A stretch of DNA of 64,000 nucleotides from Parvularcula dongshanensis (GTDB lineage Bacteria > Pseudomonadota > Alphaproteobacteria > Caulobacterales > Parvularculaceae), in NCBI RefSeq assembly GCF_014199615.1, contig NZ_JACHOB010000002.1, forward strand, positions 1 through 64,000, read 5' to 3'. Below the pieces are notes generated by a model, which was not told the origin of the DNA, ran no database searches, and saw only the letters and a list, made by a program, of their open reading frames with translations. This document shows, piece after piece, positions 23,363 through 31,837 of this stretch. The stretch's first letter is position 1. Each line of letters opens with the position of its first letter. A program made the position numbers and the translations under genes.

Positions 23363-24436
23363 TCAGGACGCCTTCCGGAAGGCCGACGTCTTGGTCAGGA
23401 AGCCGACCTCCTGCCCCTCGGGCGCGAGGCCCGCAGGCGCGAAGAGGTCCGGCAGGGCCGTGTTGCAGTAACTCTCGTAGTAGGGCTCGTGCAGGACGCG
23501 GGGGAAGGTCTCGAGCAGAATGTCGAGGCCCGTATCGCCGTACTGAACGCTGTCGAGGTGCAGGTAGAGCCCGCCTGGCCGCAGGACGCGCGCGAACTCG
23601 GCCGCGACCTCCCGGCGGACCTTGGGCGGCAGCTCGTGGAAGAGGTAGACCGAAGCGATGATGTCCACCGAGCCGTCGGCATAGGGGAGCCTCTCCGCCG
23701 GTGCCTGGGTGTAGACGATGCGGTCCGAGAAGCTCGTCGCGCGGCGGGTCGTGTTCAGGTAGTTCTCCGACAGGTCGACCGCATGCATTCGAAGCTCGGG
23801 GAAGTTGTCGGCCACGTCGACGAGGAGACGCCCCGTGCCGCAGCCGATGTCCGCGAAGACGACCTCGTCCTGCCCCCTGCCCGCCGCCGCCAGACGGTCG
23901 AGCTCGCGTTTCAGATAGGGCAGCGCCCGGCGCCGCATGGCGTCGCCCGCGCCTGTGAACAGCGTCTCGACCTGCGTGTCGTAGATGCGGGCGGAGTCGT
24001 CCGAGAGCCAACCATCCGACTGGAAGTGGAAGTTCTGCTGGTAGTAGCCGGGCAGATCGCCGCGTCGGTTCGCGCGGACCTCGACCCCGCCGCCGCGCGT
24101 ATGGGCGCGGCGCGACACCATCTTCGCCTCTCGCAGGTAGTCGCGGCCGTTGCGGATCAGGCGCCACGGATTGGGGGCGCGGCGAAGGTCGCGCGGCAGC
24201 TTGTAGGTGCCCTTGGCGATGTCGTTCCATTCCCGGCGGAACAGGTCGCGGAAGCTGTCGCGCAGCTCGGCGAGGTCAGGCGGCGACGACTTCATCGGCT
24301 TGGGGACGTTGCCGGGCGAAGTGATCGGTCCGACGACGTGACGCCCGGCGAGGTAGTGCATGGTGTACCATCCGACGCGCGCGGTCGTCCCCGCAGAGTA
24401 CGCCGCCCGCCGAAACCCGTTGCCGATGACGTCCAT
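23363..24436 (-). CDS. Class I SAM-dependent methyltransferase
   Basis: Encodes 357 residues. The N-terminal half (1-190) is helical and basic with no recognised family. The C-terminal half is a Rossmann methyltransferase with SAM motif I FADIGCGTGRLL, AVDLSENYL (motif II) and VYLFHELPPKVRREV (post-motif). The closing region YYESYCNTALPDLF resembles lipid or quinone methyltransferases, but the substrate is unassigned. Its ATG shares one base with the upstream gene's TAA, and a GGAGAGAAGG site precedes it. Confidence 0.85.
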   Translation of the reverse strand: MDVIGNGFRRAAYSAGTTARVGWYTMHYLAGRHVVGPITSPGNVPKPMKSSPPDLAELRDSFRDLFRREWNDIAKGTYKLPRDLRRAPNPWRLIRNGRDYLREAKMVSRRAHTRGGGVEVRANRRGDLPGYYQQNFHFQSDGWLSDDSARIYDTQVETLFTGAGDAMRRRALPYLKRELDRLAAAGRGQDEVVFADIGCGTGRLLVDVADNFPELRMHAVDLSENYLNTTRRATSFSDRIVYTQAPAERLPYADGSVDIIASVYLFHELPPKVRREVAAEFARVLRPGGLYLHLDSVQYGDTGLDILLETFPRVLHEPYYESYCNTALPDLFAPAGLAPEGQEVGFLTKTSAFRKAS

Positions 24437-25716
24437 TATCCTTCTCTCCGCCTGAAGACCGCGACCGCCTCGATGTGGGGCGACCACAAGAACTGGTCCA
24501 CAAGCGAAAGGTCGGTCAGATCGTAGCAGGCGGAGAGGGTCCGGGCGTCGCGCGACAAGGCACCGGGATCGCAGGAGACGTAGACGACGAGCGGCACCTC
24601 CGACCGGGCGAGCGCTTCGGCTTGCGCTGCGGCCCCCGCCCGGGGCGGGTCGAGGAGGACGGCGCCGAAGCCGGAAAGCTCGTTCGGCAGGAGCGGCCTC
24701 GTAAAGAGGTCGCGCACCTCCGCCTCGATCGGCAGGCCTGCGCGCTTCGCAGCGGCTCTGAGGGCGGTCACGCTGGCCTCGGCCGCCTCCGCCGCGAAGA
24801 CCTTCGCCACGCGCGACAAGGGGAGGGCGAAGGTGCCGACGCCGCAGAAGAGGTCCGCGACGAGACCCGCGCCTCGCACCGCCTCCGTCACGAGGGCGGT
24901 GATCTGCTCCTCGCCTTCCCGCGTCGCCTGAAGGAACGCCCCGGAGGGTAGCGCGACCTCGACCCCGCCGAGGCTCAGGGCGGGCGTGCGCCGCTCTAAA
25001 AGGGGCACCCCATCGAGGGTGACGCGCGCGAGGTCCAACTCCGTCGCGATGCGGGTCGCGGCCTCCCGCGCGCCGAGCGGCAGCGCCATCTCGTCGATGC
25101 CGGTGATCGCGACCTCGATGCCGGTGCCCGTCAGCGTCACGACGGCCTCGACCTCGCCGGTGAAGGGCATGACGCCGACGAGGCTCGGCAGGCAGCGGGC
25201 GGCGTCGAACAGGGCCGGTGCGAGGATGTGGCACTCCTGGAGGTCCACGATCCGGTCCGTGCCCAGCGCGCGAAAGCCGCAGATCACGCGGCCCCCCGCC
25301 CGTCGCAGCGCGAGCTTCGCCCGGCGGCGCGAGCGCGGCGGCGAGGCGAAGAGGCGCGGCTCCGGCACCTCGATGCCGGCGCGCGACAGCGTCCAGACGA
25401 GCCGCTCGCGCTTCCAAGCGCGGTAGTCGTCCTCGGTGAGGTGCTGCAGCTTGCAGCCGCCGCAGCCGTCGCCCGGCAGGCCGAAGTGACGGCAGGGCGG
25501 CGCGGCGCGGGCGGGCGAACTGCGTTCGACCGCGATGACGCGGCCCTTCCGCCCTTCCGTCCGCACCGTGACGAGCTCGTCGGGCAGCGTGAACGGCACC
25601 GCAAGGTTGCCCGCGAGGCCGTCGCCGGCATTGCCGAGGCGTTCGATCACCACGGCCTGCGTCGCGCCCTTCGCGGCGCGAGGAGAGCGCCCGGCGCGGC
25701 GCGCGCGCCTAACCAT
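24436..25716 (-). CDS. TrmA/RlmD-family RNA (uracil-5)-methyltransferase
   Basis: Encodes 426 residues. An N-terminal TRAM-like beta-barrel is followed by four cysteines placed to hold a 4Fe-4S cluster (Cys75, Cys85, Cys88, Cys162). The SAM motif VADLFCGVGTFALPL, the LLDPPRAG motif and the nucleophile Cys382 in YVSCDPGAL follow. It should methylate uracil-5 in rRNA or tRNA. Whether the target is the RlmD site (U1939) or another is not certain. It overlaps tlyA by 8 bases. Confidence 0.9.
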   Translation of the reverse strand: MVRRARRAGRSPRAAKGATQAVVIERLGNAGDGLAGNLAVPFTLPDELVTVRTEGRKGRVIAVERSSPARAAPPCRHFGLPGDGCGGCKLQHLTEDDYRAWKRERLVWTLSRAGIEVPEPRLFASPPRSRRRAKLALRRAGGRVICGFRALGTDRIVDLQECHILAPALFDAARCLPSLVGVMPFTGEVEAVVTLTGTGIEVAITGIDEMALPLGAREAATRIATELDLARVTLDGVPLLERRTPALSLGGVEVALPSGAFLQATREGEEQITALVTEAVRGAGLVADLFCGVGTFALPLSRVAKVFAAEAAEASVTALRAAAKRAGLPIEAEVRDLFTRPLLPNELSGFGAVLLDPPRAGAAAQAEALARSEVPLVVYVSCDPGALSRDARTLSACYDLTDLSLVDQFLWSPHIEAVAVFRRREG

Positions 25717-26443
25717 GACGGGCCGCCAACAGGAACTCGAGGTTGCCGTCGCCGCCCCTGATGGGGCTGTCCTGAAGGCCGATCACGTCCCATCCCCGCT
25801 CTTCGAACCAGGGCACGATCGCCGCTCGAGCCCAATCCCGCAGCGCGTCGTCCGCCGCGCGGACGAGCCCGCCCTTGCCGAGCGCGTCGGGGCCGAGCTC
25901 GAACTGCGGCTTGACCAGGACGACCGCCTCGGCCCCGGGTGAACAGAGCGCCAAGGCCGGCGGCAGCGCCTTGGTCAGGCTGATGAAGCTGACGTCGCAG
26001 ACGAGAAGGCCGATCGGATCGGGGACGAGGCCGACGCCGAGCGCCTTCGCATGGGTGCGTTCGAGGTTCGCGACGCGAGGATCGGAGGCAAGGCTCGGCG
26101 CGAGCTGGTCGTGGCCGACGTCCACGGCGTAGACGCGCCTGGCGCCGCGTGACAGCAGGACCTCCGTGAAGCCCCCCGTCGACGCGCCGAGGTCGAGGCA
26201 GATGCGGTCCTTCGCGCTCACGCCGAAGGCGTCCAGGCCCTCGACGAGCTTCAGCGCGCCGCGCGAGACCCAAGGGTGGTCTTCGCCCGCGCAGGCGACC
26301 GCCGCGCCGTCGCGGACCGTCGCGGACGGCTTGGTCGCGACCGCGCCGTCGACGCGGACGAGGCCCGCGCGCACGGCCGCCTTCGCCCGCTCGCGGCTGC
26401 GCGCGAAGCCGAGATCGACGAGAAGCGAATCGAGCCGAGGCAT
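25709..26443 (-). CDS. tlyA: TlyA-family rRNA (cytidine-2'-O)-methyltransferase
   Basis: Encodes 244 residues. An N-terminal S4 RNA-binding domain (residues 1-62, RLDSLLVDLGFARSRERA) is followed by an FtsJ-like methyltransferase domain with LDLGASTGGFTEVLL (motif I) and LVKPQFELG. TlyA enzymes 2'-O-methylate rRNA cytidines; some homologues are also called hemolysins. It is the first gene of the minus-strand tlyA, rlmD-like, methyltransferase series. Confidence 0.93.
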   Translation of the reverse strand: MPRLDSLLVDLGFARSRERAKAAVRAGLVRVDGAVATKPSATVRDGAAVACAGEDHPWVSRGALKLVEGLDAFGVSAKDRICLDLGASTGGFTEVLLSRGARRVYAVDVGHDQLAPSLASDPRVANLERTHAKALGVGLVPDPIGLLVCDVSFISLTKALPPALALCSPGAEAVVLVKPQFELGPDALGKGGLVRAADDALRDWARAAIVPWFEERGWDVIGLQDSPIRGGDGNLEFLLAARHG

Positions 26444-26564
26444 CGCGCCAAGCTAGGCCTAGTCGTCAGGCATGGCGACACCCGTTCGTCACATAGTCCC
26501 ACTGGGTCTGCCTGGACGGTCCTCTTTCGCTCTTCTACCGTTCCCCCCTTGCCCGGAGGTGAGG

Positions 26565-27377
26565 ATGACCGCCCTACTCTACGCCGCCTTGAGTCTTGCC
26601 GCTCAGGCCGAGCCGACAGTCCTTCTAGCGGACGGCTTCGACGGCGGCCCCGGCGTCGACCGAGGCGTCTGGGAGACCGAGACGCACCGGCAGGGACGCG
26701 GCCAGTTCGGCGAGATGGGCGAGGTCGGCGAGGACGGCGTCCTGCGCCTGTCGGTCAGCGACGATGGCGAAGGCGGCTTCGCGCAGGAGCTGATCAAGAC
26801 GAGAGAGGCCTACCTGCCCCGCCCCGGCCACACGCTCGTCTTCCAGGCGCGGCTGCGGATTCCGCATGCGCAGGAAGGCATCATCCACGCCTTCTGGATG
26901 TACGAGCAGAGCCGGCGCGACGGCGCGATGCGGTCCGACGAGATCGACTTCGAGTGGCTGACGACGCAGACGGCAGGCGCCAAGGACGATCCCGTCCTCG
27001 TGTCGAGCTACATCGATTGGAACGTGGACGAACGGAAGTACGAGACGCTTCGCGACCCGGTCTATGGCAGCCATGTCGGCGACAGCGTGAAGAGCGGCGC
27101 GGACACGGCGGACTGGCACATCTACACGCTGACCTGGCGACAGGGAGCGCTCGACACCTTCATCGAAGCGGAAGACGGCAGCCAGCGCCGCCTCGTCAGC
27201 TATAGGGGCGACCTCGTGCCCGACGGGGAGATGCACCTCTACCTGTCGAGCTGGGTGCCGCCTGTGGACTGGACCGAGGCGCATGACGAGGACTTCCAGC
27301 CTCGCGCAGAGGGCGAAGGGGTCCGGTCCTTCCCGATGGAGGTCGACTGGGTGCGGGTCGCGGAGCTGCCGGACTGA
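26565..27377 (+). CDS. Secreted glycoside hydrolase family 16
   Basis: Encodes 270 residues. A short signal sequence (residues 1-16, AQA-E) without a strongly basic start precedes a beta-jelly-roll GH16 domain. The active-site signature is DEIDFE, with nucleophile Glu126, Asp128 and acid/base Glu130. Family members hydrolyse beta-1,3/1,4-glucans, agars or carrageenans; the exact substrate cannot be read. The ATG at 26565 has an excellent GGAGGTGAGG site. It is convergent with rplA across a shared terminator. Confidence 0.9.
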   Translation: MTALLYAALSLAAQAEPTVLLADGFDGGPGVDRGVWETETHRQGRGQFGEMGEVGEDGVLRLSVSDDGEGGFAQELIKTREAYLPRPGHTLVFQARLRIPHAQEGIIHAFWMYEQSRRDGAMRSDEIDFEWLTTQTAGAKDDPVLVSSYIDWNVDERKYETLRDPVYGSHVGDSVKSGADTADWHIYTLTWRQGALDTFIEAEDGSQRRLVSYRGDLVPDGEMHLYLSSWVPPVDWTEAHDEDFQPRAEGEGVRSFPMEVDWVRVAELPD

Positions 27378-27388
27378 TCCCCAAACGA

Positions 27389-27416
27389 AAGAGCCCGGCG
27401 CGGGGCCGGGCTCTTC
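27389..27416. terminator. Bidirectional terminator between GH16 and rplA
   Basis: AAGAGCCCGGC-GCGGG-GCCGGGCTCTT, flanked by A-rich sequence on the left and T-rich sequence on the right. It suits both convergent genes. Confidence 0.85.
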
Positions 27417-27437
27417 GTTCGTGCATGGACGATCCGC

Positions 27438-28136
27438 TTACTGCGCGAGGGCGTCCTGCGGGTCGATCTTCACGCCCGGCCCCATGGTCGAGGAGAGAGC
27501 GATCTTCTTGATGTAGGTGCCCTTGGCGCCCGAGGGCTTGGCCTTGTTCACCGCGTCGACGAAGGCGCGCGCGTTCTGCGCGAGCTTCTCGGCGTCGAAG
27601 CTCGCCTTGCCGATGCCGGCGTGGATGATGCCGTTCTTCTCGACGCGGAACTGGACCGCGCCGCCCTTGGCGTCGGCGACGGCCTTGGCGACGTTCGGGG
27701 TGACGGTCCCGACCTTCGGGTTCGGCATCAGGCCGCGCGGGCCGAGCTGCTTACCGAGGCGGCCGACGAGCGGCATCATGTCGGGCGTCGCGATGACCCG
27801 GTCGAAGTCCATCTGGCCGTTCTGGACCTGCTCCATCAGGTCCTCGGCGCCGACGATGTCGGCCCCGGCCTGACGGGCTTCCTCGGCCTTGTCGTCCTTC
27901 GCGAAGACCGCGACTCTAACCGTGCGGCCCGTGCCGTTCGGCAGGCTGACGACGCCCCGGACCATCTGGTCCGCGTGGCGGGGATCGACGCCGAGGTTCA
28001 TGGCGATCTCGATCGTCTCGTCGAACTTGGCCGAGGCGTTCTTCTTCACCGTGTCGACCGCGTCGGCGACCGGGTGCATCTCTTCGGGGTTGATGCCCTC
28101 ACGAAGGCTGCGGATGCGTTTGCCGTGCTTCGCCAT
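27438..28136 (-). CDS. rplA: 50S ribosomal protein L1
   Basis: Encodes 232 residues. It binds 23S rRNA at the L1 stalk and, in many bacteria, represses its own operon. Family sequence is evident throughout ([46 protein letters not shown]). It follows rplK by 4 bases, as usual. rplJ, rplL and rpoB do not follow; a terminator ends the operon here. Confidence 0.98.
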   Translation of the reverse strand: MAKHGKRIRSLREGINPEEMHPVADAVDTVKKNASAKFDETIEIAMNLGVDPRHADQMVRGVVSLPNGTGRTVRVAVFAKDDKAEEARQAGADIVGAEDLMEQVQNGQMDFDRVIATPDMMPLVGRLGKQLGPRGLMPNPKVGTVTPNVAKAVADAKGGAVQFRVEKNGIIHAGIGKASFDAEKLAQNARAFVDAVNKAKPSGAKGTYIKKIALSSTMGPGVKIDPQDALAQ

Positions 28137-28140
28137 GATC

Positions 28141-28569
28141 TCAGCCCTCCACCGTGAGGCCCATCGCGCGGGCGGAGCCGGCGATGATCTTGGCGGCCTG
28201 GTCGATGTCGTTCGCGTTGAGGTCCGCCATCTTCATCTCAGCGATCTCGCGCAGCTGCTTCTGCGTGATCGAACCCGCGCTCTCGCGGCCCGGCGTCTTC
28301 GAGCCGGATTTGAGGTTCACGGCCTTCTTGATGAGGTACGTCGCGGGCGGCGTCTTCGTCTTGAAGGTGAACGACTTGTCCGAGAAGATCGTGATGATGG
28401 TGGGGATCGGCATCCCCTTCTCCATCTCCTGGGTCTGCGCGTTGAACGACTTGCAGAACTCCATGATGTTCAGACCGCGCTGGCCGAGGGCCGGGCCGAT
28501 CGGCGGGGACGGCGTGGCCGCGCCCGCTGGCACCTGAAGCTTCAGGGAGCCGGTGACTTTCTTCGCCAT
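28141..28569 (-). CDS. rplK: 50S ribosomal protein L11
   Basis: Encodes 142 residues. It is part of the GTPase-associated centre of the ribosome. The conserved start [20 protein letters not shown] and the C-terminal rRNA-binding domain ([21 protein letters not shown]) are intact. The usual upstream neighbours secE and nusG are absent; instead tsf lies upstream, separated by a perfect hairpin. Confidence 0.98.
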   Translation of the reverse strand: MAKKVTGSLKLQVPAGAATPSPPIGPALGQRGLNIMEFCKSFNAQTQEMEKGMPIPTIITIFSDKSFTFKTKTPPATYLIKKAVNLKSGSKTPGRESAGSITQKQLREIAEMKMADLNANDIDQAAKIIAGSARAMGLTVEG

Positions 28570-28633
28570 GATGTTCCTTCCGGTTTGGAGGAGAGCGTGG
28601 TGCGGGTGGCGTCCCTCCCACGCGAGGATTGAG

Positions 28634-28661
28634 GCCGTTAGCGGCGGACGCCGCTAACGGC
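28634..28661 (-). terminator. Perfect hairpin between tsf and rplK
   Basis: A 12-bp perfect stem (GCCGTTAGCGGC / GCCGCTAACGGC) with a GGAC loop, 15 bases after the tsf stop. No T-tract follows. It may be a terminator, an RNA processing site, or a regulatory leader of the rplKA pair. Confidence 0.6.
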
Positions 28662-28676
28662 AAGTGTCGATGCGCC

Positions 28677-29585
28677 TCAGCCCTTCGACAGGCTCGCCAC
28701 TTCGGCGGCGAAGTCGTCGGCTTCCTTCTCGATGCCTTCGCCGAGCTCGAAGCGGAGGTAGCCCGTCAGCTTCGCGCCGATCTTGCCGGCGACGTCGGCC
28801 ACCTTGGTCTCGCCGTCGATGACGAAGATCTGCTCGAGGAGGACGCTCTCCTCGTAGAACTTGCGCAGGCGGCCCTCGACCATCTTCTCGATGATCTGCT
28901 CGGGCTTGCCGGACGCGCGCGCCTGGTCGGCGAGGACGGTCTTCTCGCGTTCGACGAGGGCGGGGTCGAGGCTCTCGATGTTCAGCGCCTGCGGACGGGC
29001 CGCCGCGACGTGCATCGCGATCTGCTTGCCGACCGACTGGAGCTCTTCGGCGTCGCCCGTGCCTTCGAGCGCGACGAGGACGCCGATCTTGCCGGCACGG
29101 TCCGCGATCGGGGTGTGGACGTAGGGCACGACGGCGCCCTGCCCGACTTCGAGCGTGGCGGCGCGGCGGACGGCCATGTTCTCGCCGATCGAGCCGACCA
29201 TCTGGGCGACGTGCTCGTCCACGGTCTTGTCCGTGCCGGGATAGGTCGCGGCCTTCAGGCTCTCCGTGTCGCCGGCCTTGTCGGCGGCAAGGTCGGCGAT
29301 CTCGCGGACCATCTTCTGGAAGGTCTCGTTGCGCGCGACGAAGTCCGTCTCGGCGTTGACCTCGACGAGGGCGCCCTTGTTCTCGCGGATGGCGTAGGCG
29401 ACGAGGCCGTCGGCGGCCGTGCGCCCGGCCTTCTTCGCGGCCTTGGCGAGGCCCTTCTTGCGCAGCCAGTCGACGGCGGCTTCGACGTCGCCATCGGTCT
29501 CTTTGAGGGCGGCCTTGCAGTCCATCATGCCCGCGCCGGTCTTCTCGCGCAGGTCCTTCACCATGCTCGCGGTAATCGCAGCCAT
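28677..29585 (-). CDS. tsf: Elongation factor Ts
   Basis: Encodes 302 residues. It is the nucleotide exchange factor for EF-Tu. An N-terminal UBA-like domain ([21 protein letters not shown]) is followed by the signature [11 protein letters not shown] and dimer-type core repeats. It follows rpsB in the conserved pair, but with a terminator-like hairpin between the two genes. Confidence 0.98.
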   Translation of the reverse strand: MAAITASMVKDLREKTGAGMMDCKAALKETDGDVEAAVDWLRKKGLAKAAKKAGRTAADGLVAYAIRENKGALVEVNAETDFVARNETFQKMVREIADLAADKAGDTESLKAATYPGTDKTVDEHVAQMVGSIGENMAVRRAATLEVGQGAVVPYVHTPIADRAGKIGVLVALEGTGDAEELQSVGKQIAMHVAAARPQALNIESLDPALVEREKTVLADQARASGKPEQIIEKMVEGRLRKFYEESVLLEQIFVIDGETKVADVAGKIGAKLTGYLRFELGEGIEKEADDFAAEVASLSKG

Positions 29586-29619
29586 CGGTGCTCTCCTGAT
29601 ATGTTCAGTTAGTGAAAAA

Positions 29620-29647
29620 GGCCCGCGAGAGGTGAGTCCCGCGGGCC
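29620..29647 (-). terminator. Terminator/attenuator between rpsB and tsf
   Basis: On the minus strand GGCCCGCG ... CGCGGGCC is followed directly by TTTTTC. It could end part of the rpsB transcripts and adjust the S2:EF-Ts ratio. Confidence 0.75.
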
Positions 29648-29684
29648 GCGTTACAAGGTCGGGCGATGCGTTGCCCGGCCGGCC

Positions 29685-30545
29685 TCAGCGGCTCGCTTCG
29701 GCGGCTTGCTCGTCGAGCTTCTCGGCGAGCTGTTCCTCGGCCGCGGCGTTCGCGACCATGCCTTCGGCGACGGGCTCTTCGGCCGCGTCGTCCGCGCCCA
29801 GAAGCGCGTCCTCGGGAAGCTCCTCGAGCTCGCCGAGGTCCTGACCCATGGCGACCGCGGAGGCGCCCAGGCCGTCGATGACCGCATCGGCGACGAGGTT
29901 GCAGTAGAGCGCGATGGCGCGGCTCGCGTCGTCATTGCCGGGCACGACGACGTCGACGCCGTCGGGCGAGCAGTTCGTGTCGACCACCGCGACGACCGGG
30001 ATGCCGAGCTTCTTGGCTTCCTGGATCGCGATCGCTTCCTTCTTGACGTCGATCACGAACATCAGGTCCGGAAGGCCGCCCATGTCGCGGATGCCGCCGA
30101 GCGAGAGGTCGAGCTTCTCGCGCTCACGCGAGAGCTGGAGCTGCTCCTTCTTGGTCAGGCCGCGGCCTTCGCCTTCGAGCGTCTCCTCGAGGTCGCGCAG
30201 GCGGCGGATCGACTTCGACACGGTCTCCCAGTTGGTGAGCGTGCCGCCGAGCCAGCGGTTGTTCATGTAGTACTGCGCGCAGCGCGAAGCGGCCTCGGCC
30301 ACGGGCTGTTGCGCCTGGCGCTTCGTGCCGACGAAGAGGATCCGGCCGCCGCCCGCGACGACGTCGCGGACCTTGACCAGCGCCTGGTGCAGCATCGGCA
30401 CGGTCTGGGAAAGGTCGATGATGTGGACACCGGACCGCTCGCCGAAGATGTACGAACGCATCTTCGGGTTCCAGCGGTGCGTCTGGTGACCAAAGTGAAC
30501 GCCAGCTTCCAGAAGCTGGCGCATGGAGAAATCAGGCACGCTCAT
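29685..30545 (-). CDS. rpsB: 30S ribosomal protein S2
   Basis: Encodes 286 residues. The family core spans residues 1-225 ([44 protein letters not shown]). A Glu/Ala-rich C-terminal extension of about 55 residues follows; such extensions are common in alphaproteobacterial S2. It is the first gene of the rpsB-tsf-rplK-rplA series on the minus strand. Confidence 0.98.
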   Translation of the reverse strand: MSVPDFSMRQLLEAGVHFGHQTHRWNPKMRSYIFGERSGVHIIDLSQTVPMLHQALVKVRDVVAGGGRILFVGTKRQAQQPVAEAASRCAQYYMNNRWLGGTLTNWETVSKSIRRLRDLEETLEGEGRGLTKKEQLQLSREREKLDLSLGGIRDMGGLPDLMFVIDVKKEAIAIQEAKKLGIPVVAVVDTNCSPDGVDVVVPGNDDASRAIALYCNLVADAVIDGLGASAVAMGQDLGELEELPEDALLGADDAAEEPVAEGMVANAAAEEQLAEKLDEQAAEASR

Positions 30546-30687
30546 GCGGCTTTATCCTTCGGTTGAACCGCCGCGGGAGAGGAAGCGGACCATCCGCCAC
30601 CGAAGATATGAGCCCCCGCGTGGGAAGTGGGGAGGCAGGTAGCGCCCTGCCCCCGGGTTTTCAAGTCGTGCAGACGTTCGTTTCGGC

Positions 30688-31062
30688 TCAGTAGGCCGAG
30701 CCGCGCGAGCGGAGTTGGCCGTTCTCCCAGTAGGTGTCGCCGGTGCGGGGATCGACGGTGTAGTAGCGGCCCGCCACCTCGTCGTAATATTGGCGGTTCT
30801 GCGCGACGCCGCCATAGCCTTCGCGCTCCTGCGCGCGGTCCTGCGACTGTCCCCGGACGGCGCCCGCGACGCCGCCGACGGCCGCGCCGATCGCCGCGCC
30901 GCGGCCCGCGTCGCCATCACCGACATTGTTGCCGATGACCGCCCCGGCCGCCGCCCCGAGCGCCGCGCCCCCGGCGGCGTTCCGCTCGGTGTTGCCGGTG
31001 GAGGTACACGCGCCGAGGGAGAGAGCGGCGACGGAAAGAGCGAGAGTTGGAAGCGTCTTCAT
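30688..31062 (-). CDS. Glycine-zipper outer-membrane lipoprotein
   Basis: Encodes 124 residues. The lipobox LGAC places the lipidated Cys at residue 19. A Gly/Ala zipper (residues 29-70, with GGAALGAAAGAVIGNNVG) can span a membrane or pack helices, and the C-terminus is Tyr/Arg-rich. Members of this group (Rickettsia 17-kDa/SlyB-like) sit in the outer membrane and respond to envelope stress. The exact role is unknown. Confidence 0.8.
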   Translation of the reverse strand: MKTLPTLALSVAALSLGACTSTGNTERNAAGGAALGAAAGAVIGNNVGDGDAGRGAAIGAAVGGVAGAVRGQSQDRAQEREGYGGVAQNRQYYDEVAGRYYTVDPRTGDTYWENGQLRSRGSAY

Positions 31063-31161
31063 GGTGTTCCTCCTGTCAGGTTTGAAGCGTAACTAAGACG
31101 CCAAACACGGCAGGACAGAGAAGCGTGGGTAACGAAACGTCTCCTCACGCAGTGTTCAGCG

Positions 31162-31674
31162 TCAGTTGTCCTGCTCCTTCGCGACGGCGTCCGCCAGACG
31201 GCCCTTGGGTCCTTCGCCGTAGGAGACGCGAAGGCGGTCTCCAGTGCGCAGCTCGCCGAGGCCCGCGGCCCGTACCGTCTCGACGTGAACGAAGATGTCG
31301 GGCGTCCCGGGGCCTTCGCTGAGGAATCCGTAGCCCTTCACGCGGCTGAACCACTTCACCGTGGCGGAGCGGAAGGTTCCGACCGGCACGAAGCGTGCGG
31401 ACTCCGCGCTCGCCGTCGAGGAGTCGACCTCCAGGATCCGCACGGCTTGCAGACCCTTCGTCCGCCGCACGGCCTCGCAGACGAGCGTGGCCCCTTCGCA
31501 AGCGGTCTCCAGCCCGTAGGATCGCAGCGCCTCGGCCCCGAAGAAGACGTCGCCCCCGCCGTCTTCGCTGACGGCGAAGCCGAAGCCGCGGGCAGGATCG
31601 AACCACTTCACCCGGCCCCGCAGCCGCTCAGCGTCCGTTGCGACCGCTTCGCCCGCCGACTTCGTCACGACCAT
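31162..31674 (-). CDS. Double cold-shock-domain protein
   Basis: Encodes 170 residues with two CSD folds. Domain 1 (about 17-80) has RVKWFDPARGFGFAV and DVFFGAEAL. Domain 2 (about 100-165) has TVKWFSRVKGYGFL and DIFVHVETV. These RNP1/RNP2-type motifs bind single-stranded nucleic acids. Two-domain CSPs of this length are typical of alphaproteobacteria and act as RNA chaperones. The ATG at 31674 was chosen; upstream in-frame codons up to 31716 are possible. Confidence 0.88.
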   Translation of the reverse strand: MVVTKSAGEAVATDAERLRGRVKWFDPARGFGFAVSEDGGGDVFFGAEALRSYGLETACEGATLVCEAVRRTKGLQAVRILEVDSSTASAESARFVPVGTFRSATVKWFSRVKGYGFLSEGPGTPDIFVHVETVRAAGLGELRTGDRLRVSYGEGPKGRLADAVAKEQDN

Positions 31675-31837
31675 GACCGTCACTCCCCAGATTCCGAACA
31701 AACGGTAACCTAACAAGGCAAGGTTGTCACGACATCCGTGCCTTCGCCCTGCAGTTGCCCAGCTCGTAACCCCTTCCCCCTTCGCAGGCCGCGCGAAGCA
31801 CTCCTATATGGGTCAACCGACCGCCGGAGAGCCGCGA

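Noticed and set aside
31717-31837. Cobalamin riboswitch before nrdJ
   Set aside because: The leader is too short and no B12-box-like sequence could be seen.
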